This document shows, piece by piece, positions 30,756 through 40,655 of a stretch of 64,000 nucleotides of DNA. The stretch is from JACDCY01 sp964350145 (GTDB lineage: Bacteria > Gemmatimonadota > Gemmatimonadetes > Gemmatimonadales > Gemmatimonadaceae). Position 1 is the first letter of the stretch. Each line of letters opens with the position of its first letter. Made by a program: the position numbers and the translations under genes. The stretch is taken from assembly GCA_964350145.1 (NCBI GenBank), contig CAYGJL010000004.1:33420-97419 (forward strand). The letters run 5' to 3'. Under the pieces are notes generated by a model. That model was not told the DNA's origin. It made no database searches and saw only the letters and a program-made list of their open reading frames with translations.

Positions 30756-31891
30756 ACTGGCTGCTGTATCCGCTCTCGAGCGAATACGGGTTTCTGCGAG
30801 TCTTCAACTACATAAGCTTTCGCGCCGCCGGCGCGGCGATGACGGCGCTCATCACCGCCTTCATCGTCGGTCCGTGGATTCTGGGCCGGCTGCACCACAT
30901 GAAGCTGCACCAGGTCGTGCGCGAGGGGACGCCCGCCGCGCACAGCAGCAAGAGCGAGACGCCGACGATGGGCGGACTCATCATTCTCATCGCGACGATC
31001 ATTCCCACGTTGCTGTGGATGCGGCTGAGCAACCGCTACGTACTGATCGCGCTGTTCGCGATGGTGTGGATGGGGCTCATCGGTTTTGCCGACGACTACC
31101 TGAAGCTCAAGCAGAAGCGGGAAGGGCGGCAGAACAAGGGAATGGTCGAGGCGCAGAAGCTGCTCGGTCAGGTCATCCTCGGCTTCGCCATCGGGTATTA
31201 CATCTGGAAGTTTCCGATCTCGACGCTTCCGGGCGCGTCCACCACGCTTCCGTTCTACAAGTACATGCTGATCGTCCCCGCGACGCAGGCGCTCGGCTGG
31301 CTGTACGTGGCGTTCGTGACGTTCGTGATGACGGGCACCAGCAACGCGGTGAACATGACCGACGGGCTGGACGGCCTGGCCGCGGGGCTGACCGCCATCT
31401 CGGCCGCCACCTTCGCGCTGTTCGCCTACGTGATCGGCCGCATAGATACGAGCGCGTACCTGCACATCTTCTATCTCCGCGGCGCGGGAGAGCTGACGAT
31501 TTTCTGCGCGGCGGTGATGGGCGCGTGCATCGGCTTCCTCTGGTTCAACACGAACCCGGCGCAGGTGTTCATGGGCGACACCGGCTCGCTCGCGCTCGGC
31601 GGCGCGCTCGGCGCCATCGCGATCCTGCTCAAGTCCGAGTTCGTGCTCCTCATCATCGGCGGCGTGTTCGTGCTGGAGATGCTGTCCGTGATCGCGCAGC
31701 GGTACGTCTTCAAGTACCGGAGGCGCCGGTACGGGCTCGAATACGCCAGTAGTCACAGGGTGCTGCGGCGGGCGCCGCTGCACCACCACTTCGAGGAGCG
31801 GGGCTGGACCGAGAACCAGGTGGTGGTTCGCTTCTGGATTCTCGGAATTCTGTTCGCGTTCCTCGCCCTGAGCACGCTCAAGGTGCAGTGA
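30749..31891 (+). CDS. mraY: Phospho-MurNAc-pentapeptide transferase
   Basis: Transfers phospho-MurNAc-pentapeptide to undecaprenyl phosphate, forming lipid I on the cytoplasmic face. About ten membrane helices. Signatures: SKSETPTMGGL, the aspartate pair GFADDYLK, NMTDGLDGLA, FMGDTGSLALGG and RAPLHHHFEERGW. ATG 30749 gives 380 residues, overlaps the end of murF and restores the full first helix. Confidence 0.97.
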   Translation: MLNWLLYPLSSEYGFLRVFNYISFRAAGAAMTALITAFIVGPWILGRLHHMKLHQVVREGTPAAHSSKSETPTMGGLIILIATIIPTLLWMRLSNRYVLIALFAMVWMGLIGFADDYLKLKQKREGRQNKGMVEAQKLLGQVILGFAIGYYIWKFPISTLPGASTTLPFYKYMLIVPATQALGWLYVAFVTFVMTGTSNAVNMTDGLDGLAAGLTAISAATFALFAYVIGRIDTSAYLHIFYLRGAGELTIFCAAVMGACIGFLWFNTNPAQVFMGDTGSLALGGALGAIAILLKSEFVLLIIGGVFVLEMLSVIAQRYVFKYRRRRYGLEYASSHRVLRRAPLHHHFEERGWTENQVVVRFWILGILFAFLALSTLKVQ

Positions 31892-33300
31892 GCGGGGACC
31901 CGATCGCCGGGATCCCGACCGAAGGCGAGATCGCGGTGCTCGGCCTGGCCCGCAGCGGACGGTCCGTCGCGAAGTTGCTCGCGGGTCACGGGCACAAGGT
32001 GTATGCGTCCGATGTGTCGTCCGACGCCGCCGTAGCCCGCGCCGCCACGGAATTGTCCGCCGCGGGCATTGCCGCAGAGGCCGGCGGCCATGATCTGGGG
32101 CGGGTGGAGGGCGCGGCGATGGTGGTGGCAAGTCCCGGGATCCCGCCCTCGGCCGCGCCGCTCGCCGCGGCACGCACCCGCGCGGTTCCCGTCTTGAGCG
32201 AGGTGGACGTCGCGTTGCGAGCGCTGGGCCGGTCGCGCGTGATCGCGGTCACCGGTACCAACGGAAAATCCACCGCGACCGCGATGATCGGCGGCATCCT
32301 CGCCGGGCTCGGTGCCGACGTCGAAGTGGCGGGGAACATCGGGCGACCCCTGTCCGAGGTGGCGCTTCTTCCGGACGCGCCGGGCTGGATCGCGCTCGAG
32401 TTGTCGTCGTTTCAGCTGCACGACACGCCGTCGCTTTCACCGGCGGTCGGCGTGCTCACCAACCTCTCGGCCGACCATCTCGACAGATACGCCGGCGTGC
32501 GCGAGTACTACGCCGACAAGGCGCTGCTCTTTCGCAACGCCGGCGACGCGTCGGTCTGGGTCAGCAACGCCGACGACGCCGACAGCGCGCGCATGACCGC
32601 GGGAGTAGCCGGCCGGCACGCTCGATTTTCGCTGGCGCAGCGCGCCGACGCGTGGCTCGACGCCGAAGCCGGCGTGCTGCGGCTGGGTGATGACGAGCTG
32701 ATGCCGCGCGGCGACCTTCCACTGCTCGGGACGCACAACGTGGCCAACGCGCTCGCGGCGGCGTTGGCGGTGAGCGTCGCGGACGAATCGTTCGCCGGCC
32801 CCGGCGTTCGCGAACGGATCGCGCGGGCGTTGCGTAACTTCCAGCCGCTGAGTCATCGTCTCGAGCTGCTGGGAGAGTTTGGCGGAGTGCAATGGATCAA
32901 CGATTCGAAGGCGACGAATGTGGGCGCCGCGCTGGTGGCTTTGCAGGCCATGCAGCGGCCGACCGTGCTGCTGCTGGGCGGGCGCCACAAGGGCGAGCCG
33001 TACGCGCCGCTGCTCGGTGAGATCCGGCGGACGGTGCGGCGCGTGATCGCGTACGGCGAGGCGGCACCGCTGATCGCGGGCGAGCTCGCGGTGATCGTGT
33101 NNNNNNNNNNGCTCGCGGGCGCGACCGACGTGCGCGCACTCGGCAATTCATTCGAGCAGGTGGTTGCCGAAGCGCGGGCGTCCGCGCGGCCGGGCGACGC
33201 GGTGCTGCTGTCGCCGGCGTGCTCCAGTTACGACATGTTCGCGAGCTACGAGGAGCGCGGCGACCGGTTCAGGCACCTCGCGCCGGCGGAGAGCGCATGA
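31888..33300 (+). CDS. murD: UDP-MurNAc-L-alanine--D-glutamate ligase (contains assembly gap)
   Basis: Adds D-glutamate to UDP-MurNAc-L-Ala. P-loop VTGTNGKSTAT, LSSFQLHDTPSL, NDSKATNVGAAL and the C-terminal LSPACSSYDMFASYEERGD are in order. Ten Ns at 33101-33110 interrupt the third domain. The frame is preserved across the gap and homology resumes at once, so the true gap must be tiny and the gene is probably intact. About 470 residues. Confidence 0.93.
   Translation: MSGDPIAGIPTEGEIAVLGLARSGRSVAKLLAGHGHKVYASDVSSDAAVARAATELSAAGIAAEAGGHDLGRVEGAAMVVASPGIPPSAAPLAAARTRAVPVLSEVDVALRALGRSRVIAVTGTNGKSTATAMIGGILAGLGADVEVAGNIGRPLSEVALLPDAPGWIALELSSFQLHDTPSLSPAVGVLTNLSADHLDRYAGVREYYADKALLFRNAGDASVWVSNADDADSARMTAGVAGRHARFSLAQRADAWLDAEAGVLRLGDDELMPRGDLPLLGTHNVANALAAALAVSVADESFAGPGVRERIARALRNFQPLSHRLELLGEFGGVQWINDSKATNVGAALVALQAMQRPTVLLLGGRHKGEPYAPLLGEIRRTVRRVIAYGEAAPLIAGELAVIVXXXXLAGATDVRALGNSFEQVVAEARASARPGDAVLLSPACSSYDMFASYEERGDRFRHLAPAESA
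33101..33110. other. Assembly gap (10 N)
   Basis: Ten undetermined bases inside murD. The reading frame before and after is the same, and the flanks belong to the same gene, so this is a correctly ordered join. Confidence 0.99.
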
Positions 33301-34469
33301 GCGAAGCAGCCGACACCACCTATCGCTGGCGCATCGGCATCGAGGGCCGGGTGCTCGTCGTGCTGATGTGGGTCCTGCTCACAATCGGCCTGGCGACGGT
33401 GTACAGCGCCAGCTCGATCACCGCGGATCAGATGGGCCGCGGCCACGCGTTCTTCCTGCTGCGGCAGCTTACCGGCGTGATCGCCGGGCTCGTGGTGTTC
33501 GCGATCGCCGCCAAGGTGGACGCGGAGCGCTGGTACGGCTGGGCCTGGCCGCTGATGGTACTGGCGCTGATTCTGCTGACGATCGTCATTCTTCCGGGGA
33601 CGGAGTCCATCGCGCCCCGGATCAACGGCTCGCGTCGGTTCCTGGTGGGCGGGTCCTTTCAGCCGTCGGAGCTGGGCAAGCTCGCGGTGATCGTGTGGAC
33701 CGCGATGCTGCTCGTGAAGAAGGGCGACATGATGCGCCGGCTGACGAAGGGGCTGCTACCGTTTCTCGTCGTGCTTGCCGCGCTCGATGTGCTGGTCGCG
33801 CTCGAGCCCGACCTGTCCGTCGCGCTGATGTACACGCTCATAATGGGGATCGTCCTGTTCGCGGGCGGCGTGCGCATCGGGCACTTCGTCGCCCTGCTGA
33901 TACTCGTCATTCCGCTCGCGTGGCAGCAGATCGAGCGGCTCAACTACGTGCTGCTGCGGATGGTGTCCTTCTTCGATCCCGGCTCGGCGCTGGCGGAGAC
34001 GGGCTATCAGCAGACGCAATCGCTCATCGCGGTGGGGTCCGGCGGCGCGCTCGGCGTCGGTTTCGGCGAAGGGCGGCAGCAGTATGGGTTTCTGCCGTAC
34101 GCCTATGACGACTTCATCGCCGGGAACATCGGCGAGGAGTGGGGCTTCGTCGGATTGCTGGTCGTGATCGCGGCTTTCATGCTGTACGGAGTCCTCGGCT
34201 TCCGCATAGCGCGGCTCGCGCGGACGCAGTTCCAGAAACTGGTGGCCGTCGGCATCACCGCGACGGTGATCATTACGGCATACCTCCACATCGGCGTCGC
34301 CATCGGCATGCTCCCGACGACCGGGCTGACGCTGCCGTTCATCTCCTACGGCCGGTCGAACCTCGTGATCACGATGCTCATGACCGGGATGCTGGTGAAC
34401 ATCGCGAGCACGCACGAGCGCGTCATCGGAGCGGGTGCGACCGACCCGCTCGCACCGGTTCCCGCTTGA
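33297..34469 (+). CDS. ftsW: Septal peptidoglycan polymerase FtsW
   Basis: SEDS-family glycosyltransferase that polymerises lipid II with its partner FtsI. About ten membrane helices. Signatures: INGSRRFLVGGSFQPSELGK, LEPDLSVALM, GNIGEEWGFVGL and TTGLTLPFISYG, which is GRSN here against the more common GGSS. ATG 33297 overlaps the murD stop. 390 residues. Confidence 0.94.
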   Translation: MSEAADTTYRWRIGIEGRVLVVLMWVLLTIGLATVYSASSITADQMGRGHAFFLLRQLTGVIAGLVVFAIAAKVDAERWYGWAWPLMVLALILLTIVILPGTESIAPRINGSRRFLVGGSFQPSELGKLAVIVWTAMLLVKKGDMMRRLTKGLLPFLVVLAALDVLVALEPDLSVALMYTLIMGIVLFAGGVRIGHFVALLILVIPLAWQQIERLNYVLLRMVSFFDPGSALAETGYQQTQSLIAVGSGGALGVGFGEGRQQYGFLPYAYDDFIAGNIGEEWGFVGLLVVIAAFMLYGVLGFRIARLARTQFQKLVAVGITATVIITAYLHIGVAIGMLPTTGLTLPFISYGRSNLVITMLMTGMLVNIASTHERVIGAGATDPLAPVPA

Positions 34470-35560
34470 GGGTCTTTATAGCCGGCGGCGGGACCGGCGG
34501 TCATCTCTATCCGGGGCTCGCGATCGCGCGCGCGCTGGTCGCGGCGAATCCGGCAGTGCGGCCGTTCTTCATCGGCGCCCGGCGCGGAGTGGAGAAGGAG
34601 GTGCTGCCGAAGACCGAGTTCCCGTTCGTCCTGCTGGACCTGCACCCGCTGTATCGCTCGCGGATCTGGCAGAGCTGGCGAACCGTTTTCGGCGGGGCGA
34701 AAGCATGGACGGCCATCGGGCGGCTCGCGCGGGAGGAGCGGCCGCGCGTGATCGTCGGGACCGGAGGATACGCCTCCGTCATCGCGCTCGCGTACGGCGC
34801 AGCGCGCGGAATTCCGCTGGTGCTGCAGGAGCAGAACAGCTACCCGGGGATCGCGACGCGCGTGTTCAGCCGGTTCGCGCGGCAGATACACCTCGGCTTC
34901 CCGGAGGCGCGCAAATACCTCAAGCCGAGCGCGGATGCCGTCGTGCTCGAGAGCGGAAACCCGATTCAGCCGCCGCCGGGGATGCGCCCGGCGCGCGACG
35001 TGGCGAAGCAGGGATGGGGATTTCCCGGGAACGCGCGCGTCCTGCTCGTGTTCGGCGGCAGCCAGGGCGCGCTCGCCGTCAACGAGGTCGTCGCCGCGTG
35101 GGTTCGCGCGGGCGTCCCCGACGGCGTGCACGTGATCTGGGCGACCGGGCGCGGCTCGTTCGACAGGTACGCGGCGCTCGAGAGCGAGCGTGTGCGGGTG
35201 CGGGACTACATCGCGCCCATGGAATCGGCGTACGCGGCGGCGGACGCGGCGCTCGCTCGCGCTGGCGCGATGTCCACCGCCGAGCTGGCCGCGTGGGGAA
35301 TTCCCATGATTCTGGTGCCGCTGCCGACCGCCGCCGCCGACCACCAGACGACCAACGCTCGCGCGCTCGAGTCGGCGGGCGCCGCGACCGTGATCGTTCA
35401 GCGTGATCTCACTCCCGAGCGGCTCGACGCGGAAGTGCGCGCGGTGTTCGAATCACCCGGGCGGCTCGAGCTTATGTCGGAGAGCGTTCTCGCGCGGGCC
35501 CGACCGCGTGCGGCCGAGGAGATTGCCGGGCGGATGTTGCAGCTGATGGAGTTCCAGTGA
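34466..35560 (+). CDS. murG: UDP-GlcNAc--undecaprenyl-PP-MurNAc-pentapeptide transferase
   Basis: Converts lipid I to lipid II at the cytoplasmic face of the membrane. N-terminal VFIAGGGTGGHLYPGLAIA, LQEQNSYPGIATRVFSR, VFGGSQGALAVNE and RAGAMSTAELAAWGIPMIL are the family blocks. The TTG start at 34466 overlaps the ftsW stop (TTGA) and sits two codons before the glycine loop, as expected. 364 residues. Confidence 0.95.
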   Translation: MRVFIAGGGTGGHLYPGLAIARALVAANPAVRPFFIGARRGVEKEVLPKTEFPFVLLDLHPLYRSRIWQSWRTVFGGAKAWTAIGRLAREERPRVIVGTGGYASVIALAYGAARGIPLVLQEQNSYPGIATRVFSRFARQIHLGFPEARKYLKPSADAVVLESGNPIQPPPGMRPARDVAKQGWGFPGNARVLLVFGGSQGALAVNEVVAAWVRAGVPDGVHVIWATGRGSFDRYAALESERVRVRDYIAPMESAYAAADAALARAGAMSTAELAAWGIPMILVPLPTAAADHQTTNARALESAGAATVIVQRDLTPERLDAEVRAVFESPGRLELMSESVLARARPRAAEEIAGRMLQLMEFQ

Positions 35561-36936
35561 CGCTACGCGATACAACGGATCCACGTCCCATCCATTTCAT
35601 GGGGATCGCCGGCGCGGGTATGTCCGCGCTCGCGGAGCTGTTCGTCATGCGCGGCATCGCGATCACCGGGTGCGACGCAGACGCCGCCGGCGCGGCGCGC
35701 GTGCTGGCGGGCGGCGTGACGGTCGAGGCAGGACACGATCCCGCCCACGTCGCCAAGGCGCGCGCCGTGGTAGTGACGTCGGCCGTGAGAAAGGACCACC
35801 CCGAGCTGCTCCGGGCGAAGGAGCTGGGCATCCCCGTGGTGCGGCGCGCGGAAGCGCTGGCCCAGGCCGTGGACGGCGGCGACGTCGTCGCCATCGCCGG
35901 CACCCACGGCAAGACGTCCACCACGGTGCTTGCGACCGAGGCGCTCACGTCCGCGGGCCTGGAACCGACCGGAATGGCGGGCGCGCGCGTGGCGGATTGG
36001 GGAGGGAACATCCTCAGCGGCGACGACCGCCTGTTCGTGGTGGAAGCCGACGAGTTCGACCGCTCGTTCCTCGCGCTTCGTCCCACGGTGGCCGTCGTCA
36101 CGAACATGGAGGCCGATCATCTGGACACGTATACCGGCCTCGACGACATCCGGACCGCGTTCGCGCAGTTCGCCTGCAAGGCGCGGGCGATCGTGGTGTG
36201 CAGCGACGACGAAGGCGCGGCGTCCATCCCGCTGCCCGCTACGGCAGAGATCGTCCGGTACGGGATCGGTTCGGCGCACGCGCGGCTCGTCGCGACGGAC
36301 CTGCGAGAGAGTCCGGCCGGCTCCGTCTTCCACGTGATGTACGACGGCGATCCGCTGGGCGAGGTCGAACTGTGCATGCCCGGCCGGCACAACGTCCTGA
36401 ACGCGCTCGCCGCGATCGGGAGCGGGCTGGTGCTCGGCGTGAAGGTGGACCAGATGCGCGCTGGCCTGGCCAAGTGCGTCGGCGCCGACCGCCGCTTTCA
36501 ACGAGTGGGGGAAGCGCGCGGCGTCACGGTCGTGGACGATTACGCGCACCATCCCACCGAGATCCGCGCTACGCTCCAGGCAGCGCGCGCGTTCTATCCG
36601 GGCAAGCGGCTGGTCGTCGCGTTCCAGCCGCATCTTTTTTCGCGCACGAGGGACTTCGCGACGCAGTTCGCCGACGCGCTGGCCGGCGCGGACGAGCTGT
36701 TCCTTGCGGACATTTATCCCTCGCGCGAGCAGCCGATCGCGGGCGTGACGTCAGATCTCATCGCGGAGCCGCTGCGCGACCGGGGACGCGCTCCCGCCTG
36801 GGAGGGCGCGCGTGCTTCGCTCGCGGGCGCTCTCGCGGCCGCTGTGCGTCCGGGCGACGTGGTGATCACGGTCGGCGCGGGCGACGTGACGCTGACCGCG
36901 CGCGAGCTGCTGGATCTGCTGGGCGCCGGCGAGTGA
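35557..36936 (+). CDS. murC: UDP-N-acetylmuramate--L-alanine ligase
   Basis: First of the four stem-peptide ligases. Signatures: HFMGIAGAGMSALAEL, P-loop IAGTHGKTSTTVL, EADEFDRSFL, TNMEADHLDTY and DDYAHHPTEI. 459 residues with a GTG start overlapping murG. murB and ddl, often adjacent, are not present here; ftsQ follows directly. Confidence 0.96.
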   Translation: MTLRDTTDPRPIHFMGIAGAGMSALAELFVMRGIAITGCDADAAGAARVLAGGVTVEAGHDPAHVAKARAVVVTSAVRKDHPELLRAKELGIPVVRRAEALAQAVDGGDVVAIAGTHGKTSTTVLATEALTSAGLEPTGMAGARVADWGGNILSGDDRLFVVEADEFDRSFLALRPTVAVVTNMEADHLDTYTGLDDIRTAFAQFACKARAIVVCSDDEGAASIPLPATAEIVRYGIGSAHARLVATDLRESPAGSVFHVMYDGDPLGEVELCMPGRHNVLNALAAIGSGLVLGVKVDQMRAGLAKCVGADRRFQRVGEARGVTVVDDYAHHPTEIRATLQAARAFYPGKRLVVAFQPHLFSRTRDFATQFADALAGADELFLADIYPSREQPIAGVTSDLIAEPLRDRGRAPAWEGARASLAGALAAAVRPGDVVITVGAGDVTLTARELLDLLGAGE

Positions 36937-37634
36937 GCGTGCGCGAGCGGCTGCGGCGCCCGGGGTGGAAGATCATCGGCTTCGTGCTGCTGATCGTGTT
37001 CATCATGGTTACGGCGCGCTTCACGAGCCGGCTCATCTCCGGGCTTTCGTTCTTCACGGTGCGCGCCGTGGACGTGCGCGGGCTTCGCTACCTGTCGGAG
37101 GACGTCGTCGTGGCGCGGCTGCGCGTGGATACCCTCCAGTCCGTCTGGCAGGACCTATCGATTCTTCGCCGCCGAGTGCTAGGGCATCCGCAGATCCGCG
37201 ACGTCTCCATGACCCGGCGCCTGCCCGGGACGCTCGTCGTGACAGTCGTCGAGAACCTTCCCGTGGCATTGCTCTCGGACGCTCGCGGGCTCCACCCGTA
37301 CGCCGGGAGCGGCCGGGCGCTGCCGATAGACCCCGCGCGCGCGGCGCTCGCGCTGCCGGTGATTTTTGCGCCGGATCCGAGGCTGCTGGCGGTGCTGGAT
37401 CGCGTCCGGCGGGAGCAGCCGGAGTTCTTCGCCCGCATCAGTGAGGCATCGCGGGACCGAGCCGGCGATCTCGTCCTCGGACTCGACGGATTCAGGGTAC
37501 GCGCACCGCTAGGGGTATCCGCCGATGGATTGACCGATATCTTTCCCGTAGAATTTGATCTCGCGCGGCGCGGACTTCTCATCGCCGAGCTCGACCTACG
37601 CTATCGCGACCAGGTAATCGCAAGAATTCAATGA
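36933..37634 (+). CDS. ftsQ: Cell division protein FtsQ
   Basis: A 233-residue bitopic protein: a short cytoplasmic tail, one membrane helix (IIGFVLLIVFIMVTARF), then a POTRA domain (FTVRAVDVRGLRYLSEDVV ... HPQIRDVSMTRRLPGTLVV) and a weakly conserved beta domain. FtsQ recruits FtsL/FtsB and the later divisome. GTG start overlapping murC and ATGA overlap with ftsA. Confidence 0.9.
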   Translation: MSVRERLRRPGWKIIGFVLLIVFIMVTARFTSRLISGLSFFTVRAVDVRGLRYLSEDVVVARLRVDTLQSVWQDLSILRRRVLGHPQIRDVSMTRRLPGTLVVTVVENLPVALLSDARGLHPYAGSGRALPIDPARAALALPVIFAPDPRLLAVLDRVRREQPEFFARISEASRDRAGDLVLGLDGFRVRAPLGVSADGLTDIFPVEFDLARRGLLIAELDLRYRDQVIARIQ

Positions 37635-38884
37635 ATCTCGAGCGCATAGTCGCCGGTCTCGACATAGGATCCGCCAAGACGACCGCCATCATCGGAGAGG
37701 CGGTGGGCGAGAGCCGTCGCTCCACGATCAAGATCCTCGGCGTGGGGCAGGCGCGCACGACCGGACTCCGCCGCGGGATCGTCTCCGACATCGAGGAGAC
37801 CACCCGCTCCATCAAGAAGGCGATGCAGGACGCCGAGCGGATGGCAGGGGCGCAGGTGGATTCGGTGTACGCCGGGATAGCCGGCGAGCACGTCCGGGCG
37901 ATGACCAGCAAGGGGATCGTCGCGGTGAACGGCGACGAGATCACCAAGGCCGACGTGGACCGCGCCAACGAAGTGGCGCGGGCGCAGCCGATCCCGCAGG
38001 ACCGCGAGCTGCTGCACGCGATCCCGCAGGAATACACCGTGGACAAGAACCAGGGGATTCGCGATCCCGTGGGGATGATCGGCACGCGGCTCGAGACCGA
38101 GATGTACCTGGTGACGATCGGCAGCTCGCCGGCGATGAATCTGCGGCGGTCGGTGGAGCGGGCCGGGTATCGCGTGCGCGAGCTGGTGCTGGAGCCGCTG
38201 GCGAGCGCGCTCGCCGTGCTCACCGAGGACGAGCGCGAGCTGGGCGTGTCGCTGGTGGAGCTCGGCGCCGGCACCACCGACATCGCGATCTTTCATGAGG
38301 GGAAGATCCGACACCTCGCGACCATCAACTACGGCGGGAACAGCGTCACCAGCGACATCGTGCACGGCCTCGGCGTCACGCAGGCCGACGCGGAGAAGCT
38401 GAAGGAGCGGCACGGGTGCGCGTACGAGCCGCTGGTGGATCCGTCCGACGTGATTTCGTTGCCGAGCACTGTGGCGCAGGGTGACAGGCAGATTCCGCGG
38501 GAGCTGTTGTCGCACATCATCCATCAGCGGATGGACGAGATCTTCAATCTCGTGCAGCAGGAGATCACCGACGCCGGCTACGCCAATCGTTTGAGCGGCG
38601 GGCTGGTGATGACCGGCGGCGCAGCGGCTGTGGCGGGTATCGCGGAGCTTGCCGCGGACGTGTTCGGAATGGGCGTGCGGGTGGGTGTGCCGAGTGAGAA
38701 CATCGGCGGGTTGAGCGACTCAGTCGAAGCTCCACGCTTTGCGACGGTGGTGGGTCTCGCGATTTACGGCGGGAACAAGGCGGCGGGCGGGAACGCGGGG
38801 ATGATCAAGCGGCGGCAGATTGGGGGCGCCGGTCTGGAGCGGGTGGCGGAGCGTTTCAAGACCTGGTTCCAGGATTTCTTCTAG
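37631..38884 (+). CDS. ftsA: Cell division protein FtsA
   Basis: Actin-like ATPase that tethers FtsZ to the membrane. VAGLDIGSAKTTAIIGE is phosphate loop 1. The 1C (SHS2) domain, LVELGAGTTDIAIF (phosphate 2), GLVMTGGAAAVAGI (adenosine) and the C-terminal amphipathic helix (ERVAERFKTWFQDFF) are all present. 417 residues. Normally ftsZ follows; here an accessory island begins after the stop codon. Confidence 0.96.
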   Translation: MNLERIVAGLDIGSAKTTAIIGEAVGESRRSTIKILGVGQARTTGLRRGIVSDIEETTRSIKKAMQDAERMAGAQVDSVYAGIAGEHVRAMTSKGIVAVNGDEITKADVDRANEVARAQPIPQDRELLHAIPQEYTVDKNQGIRDPVGMIGTRLETEMYLVTIGSSPAMNLRRSVERAGYRVRELVLEPLASALAVLTEDERELGVSLVELGAGTTDIAIFHEGKIRHLATINYGGNSVTSDIVHGLGVTQADAEKLKERHGCAYEPLVDPSDVISLPSTVAQGDRQIPRELLSHIIHQRMDEIFNLVQQEITDAGYANRLSGGLVMTGGAAAVAGIAELAADVFGMGVRVGVPSENIGGLSDSVEAPRFATVVGLAIYGGNKAAGGNAGMIKRRQIGGAGLERVAERFKTWFQDFF

Positions 38885-39012
38885 CGATTGTTGCCGAGGG
38901 GCAGTGGCACTCTGTCCAACGAATCGTCCCCTCCGCGGACAGCCGCCACCACGAGGCTACACGCGTCGTCTAGCCGCAGCGAGGCCAATCTTGCTTCAGT
39001 AGATTTCGCTTC

Positions 39013-40599
39013 ATGTCATCAAGTCAAGTTCTGCACTCGGCAGAGGTAAGCGCGCTCGAAACCCTCATCGAGGAGGCGACACGGTCAACGGACGAGGGCG
39101 TACGCCGATTCGTCGAACCCGCGAGTGGGACGCTCAGTCGAGCGATATCACGCCAGCATCACCTGGTGTTTGGTCGCAGGGGATCGGGCAAGTCCAGTCT
39201 CCTCCGTAAGGCGACGGCGGATCTTACGGTTGACCGACGCCCCATCGCGTTCGTCGACTTGGAAACTTTTAAAGGGCACGCGTATCCGGACGTGCTCCTC
39301 AGTGTCCTGGTCAAGACCTTCGACGAATTTGCGAACTGGCTTGATACGGCGGCAGTGGCCCCCGCTACGAAGTCAAAGTTTTGGACGCGCCTCTTTGGCG
39401 CAAAACCAACTCGTGCGGCGTTCAACCGAACACGGGCAACGGAACTAGCGACTGCCTTGCGGAAGGCTGTCGAAGAGCTGCGGATGCTTCTGTTTCGCGA
39501 AGAAGCGATAGCCGTCGAAGCTACGCATGCAACGAAACAAGGCGCCACGGATCGTTTAACTACGCACGCCTCGCTAGCAGTTCCTGGTTCTGGCCTCCGC
39601 ACCGGCGCAGCGGGAGAAGAAGGTACTACTTCCGAAGATGCAAGGGCGGTCACCGAGAAGTATGTGACAACCAAGCTGGATCACCTGCATCGCCACATCC
39701 TCGACTACCAAGCCCTGTTTCGCAACATGTCCAGGCTTTCAGGCGGGGACGCTTTCCTTTTTCTCGACGACCTCTATCATATCAGACGGCGGGACCAAGC
39801 TCAGGTCATCGATTACTTCCATAGGATTGCAAAGGGCAACCATCTTTGGATCAAGGTCGGCACGATTCGCCATCGAACTCAGTGGTACATCAACGGCGAC
39901 CCCCCGATCGGTGCGAAAATTGGTGACGACATCAGCGAGATCGATCTTGATCTAACTCTTGAGCGATACAGTAATACCCGTGGGTTCCTCAGCAAGGTTC
40001 TCGATTCCTTCTTGGCCGAGAGCGGGGTAATCCGAAGCGATGTTCTCAGCGATGGTGCTTTCGATAGGCTCGTTCTCGCCAGTGGCGGCGTTACGCGCGA
40101 TTTCTTGGGCATTTTGAGGCGTTCGATCATAATCGCGCGGGAGCGGGGAGACACCGCTCGTGGGCCAAAAATCGGCGTGGAAGACGTCAACGAAGCCGCT
40201 GGAGAATACGATTCGTCGAAGCGCGAGGAGTTGAGCCGCGACACACTCGGAGAGAGCGAGCTCCTTGAGGCCGAATTCGCTCGCATCGGCACGTTCGTAC
40301 GCGACATTGCGAAGGCCAACGTTTTTCTGGTCGACCGAGAATTACTGGAAGGCGATGTGGCGGCCATTGAGGAACTCGTCGATCTCCGCCTCATCCACCG
40401 GGTCAAGTCCAGCGTTACCGTCCGTGATCGCCCTGGGAAGAAGTTTGAAGCGTTCATGCTCGACGTCAGTCAGTATACGGCCTCTAGGAAAAAACGAGGG
40501 TTTGAAATCATCGAGTTCTGGCGATCCGACGCAACGGACGCTATTCGCCGCACGGGCCTGATCTACAAGGAGCGCGACGGCAAAGAAATCGTGGCGTAG
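39013..40599 (+). CDS. P-loop ATPase of unknown function (island)
   Basis: A 528-residue protein with Walker A GRRGSGKS at residues 54-61 and Walker B FLFLDD at 248-253, so a nucleotide-binding AAA/STAND-type core. The C-terminal third looks like winged-helix modules (VAAIEELVDLRLIHRVKSS). Base composition is clearly lower in GC and codons are more mixed than in the dcw cluster, indicating transfer. Stand-alone ATPases like this occur in anti-phage islands, and the neighbours (methylase remnant, toxin-antitoxin genes) fit that, but no specific defence family is recognised. 38885-39012 upstream shows no gene. Confidence 0.7.
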   Translation: MSSSQVLHSAEVSALETLIEEATRSTDEGVRRFVEPASGTLSRAISRQHHLVFGRRGSGKSSLLRKATADLTVDRRPIAFVDLETFKGHAYPDVLLSVLVKTFDEFANWLDTAAVAPATKSKFWTRLFGAKPTRAAFNRTRATELATALRKAVEELRMLLFREEAIAVEATHATKQGATDRLTTHASLAVPGSGLRTGAAGEEGTTSEDARAVTEKYVTTKLDHLHRHILDYQALFRNMSRLSGGDAFLFLDDLYHIRRRDQAQVIDYFHRIAKGNHLWIKVGTIRHRTQWYINGDPPIGAKIGDDISEIDLDLTLERYSNTRGFLSKVLDSFLAESGVIRSDVLSDGAFDRLVLASGGVTRDFLGILRRSIIIARERGDTARGPKIGVEDVNEAAGEYDSSKREELSRDTLGESELLEAEFARIGTFVRDIAKANVFLVDRELLEGDVAAIEELVDLRLIHRVKSSVTVRDRPGKKFEAFMLDVSQYTASRKKRGFEIIEFWRSDATDAIRRTGLIYKERDGKEIVA

Positions 40600-40655
40600 G
40601 TTATCGGATATCGAGCAGGCGATAGCCGCCAAGTTGCCTGCATTTGCGGACGCTG

